Shown: piece by piece, positions 1 through 7,640 of the stretch
Position numbering within the stretch: position 1 is the stretch's first letter
Layout: the number at the start of each line of letters is the position of its first letter
Source: Eubacteriales bacterium
GTDB lineage: Bacteria; Bacillota; Clostridia; Lachnospirales; Lachnospiraceae
Direction of reading: 5' to 3'
Length of the DNA: 46,084 nt
Assembly: GCA_030533235.1 (NCBI GenBank)
Contig: JAUNJN010000013.1
Span: 1 to 46,084 of the forward strand
Notes under the pieces: generated by a model
What the model saw: the letters and a program-made list of their open reading frames with translations, nothing else
What the model was told of the DNA's origin: nothing
The model's database searches: none
Made by a program: the position numbers and the translations under genes

Positions 1-1
1 G

Positions 2-2329
2 ATGGGATTTGGAGATGTAAACACGATGCAGCCACAGATGAATTATGGCATGCCAAATCCGGAGCAGCCACAGATGAATTACGGTATGCCAAATCCGGTG
101 CAGCCACAGATGAATTATGACAATCCGTTTGGTGCACAGCCACAGATGGGGTATGGGAATCCATACGGAATGCAAAATGGCGGAAAAAAACCAAAAAAAC
201 AAAAAGTTAAGAAGCCTATGACAAAGGGTAAGATTGCGGGAATCGTAACTGCAAGTGTGTTAGGTGTTGCAGCGGTTGTTTGTGGGGTAATCTTTATTCC
301 AAGATTGTTCCGCTCGCCAAAGAAAACGGTTATCAATGCATTCGAGAATACGTTTGGCATATCAACCGAGAGCCATGAGAATGACGCAGATGATCCATAC
401 GGAATTATGGATACTCTGAATGAGTTTTATACATCCGGCGGAGATATGCGGCTTTCTGTATTACTTACACCAAAGGCTGATGAAGGTTTTTCTGATGAAA
501 TAGGGATTGTATATAATACATCTGTTAATCAGGCTGCAAAGCAGTTTAATTGTGAGGTTTCTCTTACCGGAGATGGTACAGAGGCCCTTGGAATTAACTT
601 GTACGGAACAGAGGATATATCCTATTTAGAATTTAAGAATATTGTGGATGGGTATTTTTCATTCCCGAATGATTTGAAGCAGTTTGTTGATGCACCGATT
701 TGGGCCGGAGCAGATATATTTGATGCAGATATGCTTCCTGCATCGATTGATTATTTTGATAATCCGATGGCAAATATACCGGATAGTCAGGTTTCCGATA
801 TAAACAGCGGTTACGTGAATGCATTTGAAAAACTTTGGGATAATGTTACCGTAAAGAAAGATGGTAAAAAATCGATTTATGTAAACGACAACAAGGTTAA
901 GGCTACAAAGTATAAGGTTACAATTGACGAAGAAGATATTGAAAAAGCGGTACAGAATTTCTTGGATGGTGTTATCGAGGCGGCACAGGAAAATCCGGAA
1001 ATGATGGAAGAGTACGGTATGACAGCAGACGACTTGTCGATGCTGTTTGGGCAGCTTAGTGTTTCTTCGTTAATTACCGGAGAGCTTTCGTTTGATGTAT
1101 ATGTGAAGGATGATAAGGTCGTTAAAATTGAGGCAAGTGATAAGATTACAATTATGTATGTGAACCTCAATTATGACTTCCATCTTGACATTGATGACAA
1201 TGATATCTCAGGAGCACTTGACTTCTCGATTCCTATGGCGCAGACATCTCTCGGCATAAAATTTGGTGTTTATGATAGGAACGGAGATGTAAACGGTTTG
1301 TTTGAGGTGACTGTAGAGGACGATAGTATTGCATTTTCTTTCGACAGCAAAAAGACAGAAATGCAAACAGAAACAGCCCATGATATCAATTTTGCATTAA
1401 AAGAAAACGGAGACGAGGTTTTAGACGGAGTCATCAACATAAAGACAGATTCAGAAAAGCACTCATTTGAATTTGGGTTTGAAATTGGGGATGATTACGA
1501 ACGATATGGATTGCAACTTGCCGGATCGGTTTCTGATTTTGAAAAGGGTAAGAACTTTGTAATTACACTTGACAGTCTGAAGCTTATTAGTGATGATGTA
1601 GAGCTTGTTGATGTTTCAGCAAGCTATGGAATCGATACAACATCAAATTCGGCACATACAATTGACAGCAGTAAGCCGGTTTATGACCTTACAACGATGA
1701 CCCAGCAGGATTTCCAGATGATTATGGCTGAAAATACAGAAGCCATCAATGCATGGATCGATAATTTGACGCAAAATACAGGGGCATTGGGAGCTTTAAT
1801 TGTAGAGCTTTTCCAGGGTTCCGAGGGTCCGATTGATGAACCGAATGAGCCGGTCGAGCCGATCGAGGAGCCGGAAAATTATTCGTTTGACGATGCAATA
1901 CTCAATTACTCGGATCGAATCGTACAGATTACCGGGGCTCCAAGCGGATTTCATTTAGACTATGTTTCGGATTCATATATTGAGCTTTTGACTGACAATG
2001 GTTCTTATATTGACTATAATATTTATTTGGATTGTACGCCGGAGGAAATATTAGAATCTGCATTTACATCTTATATAGATTATTATGAAGTATATGAACT
2101 GGCGGAAAAAGAGAAGTTTACTTATAATGATGAGGAGTATACATATTCAATGATTACCTGTGATGTATATGGCTCAAAAATATCTCATTATATTTTTGTA
2201 AAGCAATTGGATTCCGGGTCGATTCTTGTTGCTTCCGTAATCGTGGAAGATGATGTTGACGGTTATACATATGATGATGTTGTTACGTGTATAACAGATT
2301 ATGTCAATGTTATTCAGACTGTAAATTAA
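2..2329 (+). CDS. Membrane-anchored extracellular protein of unknown function, 5' end cut by window
   Basis: The reading frame is open from the first bases, so the true start probably lies upstream of the window; 775 residues are visible. The visible N-terminus holds four 12-residue Gln-Pro-Gln-Met-rich repeats, then a Lys-rich stretch and one transmembrane segment (about residues 75-100). The rest is a large, acidic, probably extracellular region with a Pro/Glu linker near residues 610-625 and a separate C-terminal domain of about 140 residues. Proteins of this layout in clostridia often begin with a zinc ribbon; that part is not visible, so this is a guess. No catalytic motif is recognised. 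It ends 26 bp before the aroD start with no terminator between them, so the two may be co-transcribed. The function is unknown. Confidence 0.75.
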   Translation: MGFGDVNTMQPQMNYGMPNPEQPQMNYGMPNPVQPQMNYDNPFGAQPQMGYGNPYGMQNGGKKPKKQKVKKPMTKGKIAGIVTASVLGVAAVVCGVIFIPRLFRSPKKTVINAFENTFGISTESHENDADDPYGIMDTLNEFYTSGGDMRLSVLLTPKADEGFSDEIGIVYNTSVNQAAKQFNCEVSLTGDGTEALGINLYGTEDISYLEFKNIVDGYFSFPNDLKQFVDAPIWAGADIFDADMLPASIDYFDNPMANIPDSQVSDINSGYVNAFEKLWDNVTVKKDGKKSIYVNDNKVKATKYKVTIDEEDIEKAVQNFLDGVIEAAQENPEMMEEYGMTADDLSMLFGQLSVSSLITGELSFDVYVKDDKVVKIEASDKITIMYVNLNYDFHLDIDDNDISGALDFSIPMAQTSLGIKFGVYDRNGDVNGLFEVTVEDDSIAFSFDSKKTEMQTETAHDINFALKENGDEVLDGVINIKTDSEKHSFEFGFEIGDDYERYGLQLAGSVSDFEKGKNFVITLDSLKLISDDVELVDVSASYGIDTTSNSAHTIDSSKPVYDLTTMTQQDFQMIMAENTEAINAWIDNLTQNTGALGALIVELFQGSEGPIDEPNEPVEPIEEPENYSFDDAILNYSDRIVQITGAPSGFHLDYVSDSYIELLTDNGSYIDYNIYLDCTPEEILESAFTSYIDYYEVYELAEKEKFTYNDEEYTYSMITCDVYGSKISHYIFVKQLDSGSILVASVIVEDDVDGYTYDDVVTCITDYVNVIQTVN
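29..172 (+). repeat. Four in-frame 36-bp tandem repeats
   Basis: Units begin at 29, 65, 101 and 137, each encoding 12 residues starting Gln-Pro-Gln-Met. The first two are almost identical in DNA; the third and fourth diverge after the fourth or fifth residue. They encode a Pro/Asn/Tyr-rich, probably flexible cytoplasmic tail before the transmembrane segment. More copies may lie upstream of the window edge. Confidence 0.85.
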
Positions 2330-2355
2330 TTAGTAAAAAAAGAAGGTTGTATCTT

Positions 2356-3135
2356 ATGAACAACAATCATTGCATTACAATAAAACAAAAAACAATAGGG
2401 GCAGGCACACCGGCGGTGTGCGTGCCCCTTGCCTCGAAAACGGATGAACAAATCCTGGAGCAGGCAAGACGGATTGCGATGACAAAGGGTGTGGATGTAG
2501 CGGAATTTCGCGCAGACTACTATGAAGGGCTCGCAGATACTTCGCGTCTTAAGTCTTTGATGAATGAAATTCGTGAGATTCTTGGAGATATCTTATTGTT
2601 ATTTACAATTCGAAGCGAGGCAGAGGGCGGAGAGCCACTTTTGTTTTCTTCGCCGACCCTTTGTGCGCTTAATCAATATGTGATTGAAAATAAGTTGGCC
2701 GATTTGGTTGATATTGAGTTGTTTTCGGGAAATGAAAATGTTGAGGCTCTTGTTTTGCGGGCGCATGAACAAGGCATTTATGTGATTATGTCCAATCATG
2801 ATTTTTATGCGACGCCATCCAAGGAAATAATTATTGAACGATTGTGTCGTATGCAGAGTATGGGCGCAGACATTGCAAAAATTGCGGTAATGCCGCAAAA
2901 CAAACAGGATGTACTGACATTATTGTCTGCAACGGAATGTATGTATCGCGAGCATGCAACGGGACCGATTATTACTATCTCTATGGGACCGCTTGGGGCA
3001 ATCAGCCGTGTGAGTGGCGAATTGTTTGGCAGTGCGATGACATTTGCCGCAATGGGGCAAGCTTCTGCACCCGGTCAGATTCCGGTCGAAGAATTATCAG
3101 ATATGATGAAAAAAATGAACCGCTACTGTATATAG
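2356..3135 (+). CDS. aroD: Type I 3-dehydroquinate dehydratase
   Basis: Third step of the shikimate pathway: 3-dehydroquinate to 3-dehydroshikimate, in the cytoplasm, through a Schiff base. The start at 2356 is chosen because AGAAGG (2341-2346) lies 9 nt upstream; an upstream in-frame ATG at 2287 lies inside the previous gene. The product is 259 residues, close to the family norm of about 250. Visible motifs are EFRAD near the N-terminus, TIRS-x-AEGGE, the catalytic His148 in SNHDF, the Schiff-base Lys175 in AKIAVMPQ, and the C-terminal SMGPLG and SAPGQIP blocks. All active-site residues appear intact. The last codons lie inside the terminator hairpin. No other shikimate gene is next to it. 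Confidence 0.96.
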   Translation: MNNNHCITIKQKTIGAGTPAVCVPLASKTDEQILEQARRIAMTKGVDVAEFRADYYEGLADTSRLKSLMNEIREILGDILLLFTIRSEAEGGEPLLFSSPTLCALNQYVIENKLADLVDIELFSGNENVEALVLRAHEQGIYVIMSNHDFYATPSKEIIIERLCRMQSMGADIAKIAVMPQNKQDVLTLLSATECMYREHATGPIITISMGPLGAISRVSGELFGSAMTFAAMGQASAPGQIPVEELSDMMKKMNRYCI

Positions 3136-3144
3136 TAGCGGTTC
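3117..3144. terminator. Bidirectional terminator between aroD and the oxidoreductase gene
   Basis: A perfect 11-bp stem (3117-3127 with 3134-3144) with a 6-nt loop holds the aroD stop codon. A T-run follows on the plus strand, and a run of seven A's precedes it, giving a T-run on the minus strand. It can therefore serve both convergent genes. Confidence 0.9.
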
Positions 3145-3183
3145 ATTTTTGTTATAGGGAAATGCATTACAATGCATATTCAA

Positions 3184-4173
3184 CTATTCTGCCTCGCCGG
3201 CTAACGGGAATTTTATCTGCCATGCATTGCGGAGTCCATCCATAAGATTCATGATGCGAATACTTTCGCTATGTGGCATTTCCGGAAGCTCGTTCTTGCC
3301 TAAAATGATAGCATTTCTTGCAGAAATAAATTCATACTCATAGCCGGAAATCTGAGACTCCGGAGTTGTGATATCTATGATGACTTTCTCGTTACGGTAA
3401 ACGCGAATGCGTTTTGGATTTAATGTATCCTCAATAACCATATATCCGTTTGTGCCATATACGGTTGCAGTGTTATCAGCTTGGAAAAGTGTTGTAACAA
3501 GAGCAGTTGCGCTTTGTCCGTCCGGGAATTTGAATTGTAGAGTTTCCTGACCGTCAACACCGGTTTCAAGCTTCATGCAGGTTGAGCTGATTGTGTTTGG
3601 TGCCGAACCAACCAACATGGTAACAAAATTAAGCGGGTAAACGCCCAAATCAAGCAATGCGCCACCGGCAAGTTCCGGCTTCAGAATACGAGGAACATTA
3701 TCAAGCTTAAAGCCTAAACTACAGGCAACATGCGCAACGCGACCGATGGCTCCTTTGTCGATGGCCTCCATGGCGAGCTGGTACATTGGCAGACACCGTG
3801 TCCACATAGCCTCTGCACAGAAGACATTTTTTTCTTCGGAGAGTGCAAATACTTCTTTCGCGGTTGCGGCATTGTGCGAGAAAGCTTTTTCAACAAGTAC
3901 AGGTTTTCCCGCCATAATACATTGCTTTGCCTGTTCGGCATGAAAAGCATGCGGAGTGGCAATATAAATAAGCTCAACATCCGGATCTGCAATCAATTCA
4001 TCGTATGAGCCGTAGTATTTTGCAACGTTATGTTTCTCGGCGAACGCTTTTGCCTTTGCCAAATCACGTGAACCAATGGCATATGGCTCAAATGCATCGA
4101 GAGCATTTAATGTGTCTGCGATTTTATCGGCGATAATTCCGGCTCCGAGGATACCTACTTTAAAGTTAATCAT
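3184..4173 (-). CDS. Gfo/Idh/MocA-family NAD(P)-dependent oxidoreductase
   Basis: A 329-residue dehydrogenase of unknown substrate. The N-terminal Rossmann fold carries GAGIIA (residues 10-15) for the dinucleotide. The family EKP motif appears as EKAF with Lys96. The C-terminal alpha/beta substrate domain contains GGALLDLGVYPL, which is typical of the dihydrodiol dehydrogenase-like branch. Substrates in this family are usually sugars, inositols or related polyols; nothing here fixes which. The start is supported by AAGGAG upstream on the minus strand and by a TTGAAA/TATAAT promoter at 4222-4250. It is a single-gene unit, convergent with aroD. Confidence 0.88.
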   Translation of the reverse strand: MINFKVGILGAGIIADKIADTLNALDAFEPYAIGSRDLAKAKAFAEKHNVAKYYGSYDELIADPDVELIYIATPHAFHAEQAKQCIMAGKPVLVEKAFSHNAATAKEVFALSEEKNVFCAEAMWTRCLPMYQLAMEAIDKGAIGRVAHVACSLGFKLDNVPRILKPELAGGALLDLGVYPLNFVTMLVGSAPNTISSTCMKLETGVDGQETLQFKFPDGQSATALVTTLFQADNTATVYGTNGYMVIEDTLNPKRIRVYRNEKVIIDITTPESQISGYEYEFISARNAIILGKNELPEMPHSESIRIMNLMDGLRNAWQIKFPLAGEAE

Positions 4174-4221
4174 GTATGGGAAGCTCCTTTTCTCTGTTTT
4201 GTTTTGAAATCGAACACAATA

Positions 4222-4250
4222 ATTATACTTGAAAACAACGCAAGTTTCAA
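4222..4250 (-). promoter_or_regulatory. Sigma-A promoter of the Gfo/Idh/MocA gene
   Basis: On the minus strand, TTGAAA (4245-4250) and a perfect TATAAT (4222-4227) are separated by 17 bp, about 50 bp before the start codon. Confidence 0.8.
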
Positions 4251-4395
4251 ATGGATTTCAAAAGATTTGTAATTCCTGACATAAAACAGCTCCGAAACAA
4301 TGTATTTTATCCCGGATCCGGTTTCTTATAGTAAATTGAAATACATATGTTGCCTGTGATATGGTTTTTGGTAAAACAACAGGGCATGATTTTTG
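4251..4395. other. Intergenic spacer between divergent genes
   Basis: The space between the divergent oxidoreductase and xylanase genes (4174-4487) holds one promoter on each strand. This central part contains no convincing open frame, RNA or terminator. It has TTTCAAA-like repeats near 4246-4260 that could be an operator, but I cannot assign a regulator. Confidence 0.5.
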
Positions 4396-4425
4396 TTGCA
4401 GTTCAAAATTTATGCATGCTATACT
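4396..4425 (+). promoter_or_regulatory. Sigma-A promoter of the xylanase gene
   Basis: TTGCAG (4396-4401), an 18-bp spacer, then TATACT (4420-4425) with an extended TGC just before it. It lies about 60 bp before the start codon. Confidence 0.7.
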
Positions 4426-4487
4426 AAATTCACAAAAAGAGAAGGGAAAAATGAAAGAGAGAAAACTATAAATAGGGAGGAAGAAAC

Positions 4488-7388
4488 ATGAAAAAAGCAA
4501 AAACCCGTTTGATTGCCTTATGCGTTTTAATCGTTGCGGCAATTGCAGCGGTCGTTGCCATAGTGGTGACGAAGAACAAAGACAAAAAAGAAGATGCTGA
4601 CAAGGAGGATGTTGTAATTAATGTTGCAACACCTGAGGATGCGACCGCGGAACAAACGTCAAATATTATCGATAATCCAAATTTTGCAAACGGAAACATC
4701 GATGTGTGGGCGATTAATGCAGGCGAATCTGTTATTACAGAGGAGATTGCGGATGTACCGATTTTTGATAATGTAACAACGTACGGAATGATAGACCGAG
4801 ATGCAGCTGTTGCGACAACCGGTGATTGCTTTTCGCAGGATATTACAGCGAAGGTTTCAAATGGTGAGGAATATCAGTATGAGTTTTACGTAATGCTTTC
4901 CGAGGATTATATGAATGCACCGGAGGAGCAGAGAACAGTAGAGTTCTCACCTTATATCACAGTAGATGGTGAAACAACCTATCTTGGCTCTTACTCATCA
5001 GGTATTATTTCAGGAGAGAGTACAAAGGTGCTTACACCGGGAGAATGGACTAAGTTTACCGGTACGTTTAATATCAAATATTCCGGGAATCTGGATCAGT
5101 GTGTCATTCGTATTCTTGAGCAAGGTACAGAATATGGTGCCGGGGATTGCGTAAAGGGAGACTACTATGTAACAGGTGTTTCCATGATTAAGGTAGAAAA
5201 GCCAAAGGCAGAAATCGAGAAGGATATTCCAAACTGGAAGGATGCGATTACAGATGGTCTTGGTGAGGAGGCAATTGCAGGCTTTTGTCTTGCAAACACC
5301 AGCTTAACGGATGAAGCTTTAATGGAGCTTATTGAGAAGCATGGTAATGCGATTACACTTGAAAATGAGTTAAAGCCGGACGCTACGTTTGGATATAGCA
5401 ATGATGTTTGTCCGGGAACAGAAGAAGCAGAGTTAAATGGCGAGAAGCTTAAGGTTCCGGTTATGGACCATAGTCTTGCTGACAAGGTGCTCGATGTAAT
5501 TCTTGCATGGAATAACGAGCATCCGGATGACCAAATTAAGGTAAGAGGTCATGTTCTTGTATGGCATTCTCAGACTCCGGAGTGGTTCTTCCATGAGGAT
5601 TATGACACAGAGAAGCCGCTTGTTAAGGCAGAAGAGATGGATAAGCGTCAGGAGTGGTATATCAAGACAATGCTTGAGTATTACGTAGGCGAGAATAGCA
5701 AGTATAAGGATTTATTCTATGGCTGGGATGTCGTAAATGAGGCAATTAGTGATAATAGCGGTACATACCGTAATTCTTCGGAAGGTTCTATGTGGTGGAA
5801 GGTTTACGGCGACGAATCATTTATCATTAATGCGTTCAAGTATGCTAATAAGTACGCTCCTGCAGAGCTTGAGCTTTACTATAACGACTACAATGAATGT
5901 GTAGCAAAGAAGCAGGAAGGTATTGTGAACCTTCTGAAGGCTGTTAAGGCTGAGGAAGGCGAGCCGGGCGTTGGTACTCGTATTGATGGTATGGGTATGC
6001 AGTCGCATCATGACATGTATTCTCCGACCGCAAGCCAGATTGAGTCTGCAGCTCGAGCATACGCGGCAGTTGTTAATAACATTCAGCTCACGGAGCTTGA
6101 TATTAAGGCAAATGGCTTGTACGACGGCACAGAGGCTACAAGAGAGCTGGTATACAACCAGATGGCGTACAGATATAAAGAGATTTTTGATACATGTAAA
6201 GCATTAAAGGCAGATGGTGTAAACGTCACAGGTATTACAATCTGGGGTGTTATTGATACATACTCATGGTTAAATGACAATGCATCTGTTGGTGGTGGTA
6301 CAGACGGTACCCAGGCACAGTGTCCGTTGTTGTTCGATGGTGATTACAAGGCAAAACCATCATTCTGGGGATTTGTTGATCCTGCAATGCTCGAGCCTGC
6401 TACCAAGAAGGTAACAGCAATTGAATATCAGGATGATACATTTGCGGCAGGTAACACCTATGAGGCAACATCGGATAATGCATCCTTTACATTTGTTCCG
6501 ATGTGGACGGCAGAAGGACTTAAGATTAAGGTAACAGTTGTTGATGCTACAGAGGATGCAACCGATGCGATTGAAGTTTATTGGGATATTGATAATTCAA
6601 AGAGCGAATCTTTTGCCGCAGAAAATGTTGTTGTAAAGCGTGCAGATGCCGAGACAACAGAAGATGGATATACAACAGTTGTAGAGGTTCCGTTAGAGCT
6701 TTCGGCAGCAATGACGATCGGTTTTGACGTGCGTGTTATCGACGGCAACACAACGATTTCATACAACGATTCAAAGAATACACAGGAGACAAGCAGCAAG
6801 TATTATGCAGAAGCATTGATGAAGCCTTACACAACAATCCACAGAGGTACAATCACGGTTGATGCGGAGCTTGATGAAGCTTGGGCAAATGCACAGGATG
6901 TTCCGCTTTACATTGTTGTAGGTGAGGTTGAGGTTTCTTGTAACATGAAGCTTCTTTGGGATAACCAGTGCCTGTATGTTTATGCGACTGTAATCGACCC
7001 TGATTTGAATAAGGTGAACTCAGAAGTTCATCAGCAGGATTCCATCGAGGTATTTATTGATGAGAACAACCACAAGTCGGAAGCATACGAGGAAGATGAC
7101 AAGCAGTATCGTATTAACTTCAAGAACGAGAGATCTTATAACGGTTCAAAGTGTGTAAGAGATAATATTGAATCTGCAGCTAAAAAGACAGACAATGGTT
7201 ACGTTGTTGAGGCTATGTTCAAGTGGACTGATGTAAGACCTTCAGCCGGCATGGAGATTGGTCTTGAGCTTCAGGTAAACGATGCGAACAGCACAGGGGG
7301 ACGTATCGGAACACTTAGCTGGTTCGATACAACCGGTACAGGCTGGACAACACCTTCTGTTTACGGTAACGCTATGTTGGTTGATTAA
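4488..7388 (+). CDS. Membrane-anchored multidomain endo-1,4-beta-xylanase (GH10 with CBM22-like and CBM9-like domains)
   Basis: Cuts internal beta-1,4 bonds of xylan at the cell surface. The 966-residue protein starts with a hydrophobic segment (about residues 8-28) without a lipobox, so it is either secreted or held as an N-terminal anchor. Residues about 60-245 look like a CBM22 xylan-binding domain. The GH10 barrel spans about 250-640, with HVLVWHSQTP, the acid/base Glu418 in VVNEA and the nucleophile Glu536 in TELDI. Two C-terminal beta-sandwich regions (about 645-785 and 790-966) resemble CBM9/DOMON-type sugar-binding modules. AGGGAGG (4474-4480) sets the start. The catalytic residues look intact. 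No sugar transporter is adjacent; it stands as a single transcription unit ended by an unusually long hairpin. Confidence 0.95.
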   Translation: MKKAKTRLIALCVLIVAAIAAVVAIVVTKNKDKKEDADKEDVVINVATPEDATAEQTSNIIDNPNFANGNIDVWAINAGESVITEEIADVPIFDNVTTYGMIDRDAAVATTGDCFSQDITAKVSNGEEYQYEFYVMLSEDYMNAPEEQRTVEFSPYITVDGETTYLGSYSSGIISGESTKVLTPGEWTKFTGTFNIKYSGNLDQCVIRILEQGTEYGAGDCVKGDYYVTGVSMIKVEKPKAEIEKDIPNWKDAITDGLGEEAIAGFCLANTSLTDEALMELIEKHGNAITLENELKPDATFGYSNDVCPGTEEAELNGEKLKVPVMDHSLADKVLDVILAWNNEHPDDQIKVRGHVLVWHSQTPEWFFHEDYDTEKPLVKAEEMDKRQEWYIKTMLEYYVGENSKYKDLFYGWDVVNEAISDNSGTYRNSSEGSMWWKVYGDESFIINAFKYANKYAPAELELYYNDYNECVAKKQEGIVNLLKAVKAEEGEPGVGTRIDGMGMQSHHDMYSPTASQIESAARAYAAVVNNIQLTELDIKANGLYDGTEATRELVYNQMAYRYKEIFDTCKALKADGVNVTGITIWGVIDTYSWLNDNASVGGGTDGTQAQCPLLFDGDYKAKPSFWGFVDPAMLEPATKKVTAIEYQDDTFAAGNTYEATSDNASFTFVPMWTAEGLKIKVTVVDATEDATDAIEVYWDIDNSKSESFAAENVVVKRADAETTEDGYTTVVEVPLELSAAMTIGFDVRVIDGNTTISYNDSKNTQETSSKYYAEALMKPYTTIHRGTITVDAELDEAWANAQDVPLYIVVGEVEVSCNMKLLWDNQCLYVYATVIDPDLNKVNSEVHQQDSIEVFIDENNHKSEAYEEDDKQYRINFKNERSYNGSKCVRDNIESAAKKTDNGYVVEAMFKWTDVRPSAGMEIGLELQVNDANSTGGRIGTLSWFDTTGTGWTTPSVYGNAMLVD

Positions 7389-7407
7389 TTTCTATAATGT
7401 TTTTCAG

Positions 7408-7479
7408 AACCCGTGATAGGTACGGACCATAACACCGTTTGGTGTTATGGTCCGTACCTATCACGGGTTTTGTTTTATT
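7408..7479 (+). terminator. 29-bp perfect hairpin terminator of the xylanase gene
   Basis: Arms 7408-7436 and 7441-7469 pair perfectly over 29 bp around a GTTT loop, followed by a T-rich tract. It is far longer than the other terminators in this window. Confidence 0.85.
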
Positions 7480-7537
7480 ATTGTTTTCAGAGATATTGAT
7501 TTTGGCTATACAGAAATAGCGCAATTATGGGATTTTA

Positions 7538-7567
7538 TTGACATTTTCGCAATATATGAGGTATACT
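7538..7567 (+). promoter_or_regulatory. Upstream ileS promoter
   Basis: A perfect TTGACA (7538-7543), an 18-bp spacer and TATACT (7562-7567). Confidence 0.75.
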
Positions 7568-7580
7568 GAAACTTGGTGTA

Positions 7581-7609
7581 TTGACTTTTTTAGCATGATG
7601 CCGTATCAT
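7581..7609 (+). promoter_or_regulatory. Downstream ileS promoter
   Basis: TTGACT (7581-7586), a 17-bp spacer and TATCAT (7604-7609), giving a leader of only about 25 nt. With the promoter just upstream this makes a tandem pair. Neither leader is long enough for a T-box. Confidence 0.65.
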
Positions 7610-7640
7610 TTCGGCTTATATAAAGAAAGGAAACATAGAT

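Noticed and set aside
7570-7640. T-box leader for ileS
   Set aside because: The leader is too short and no TGGNACC element or specifier stem is present.
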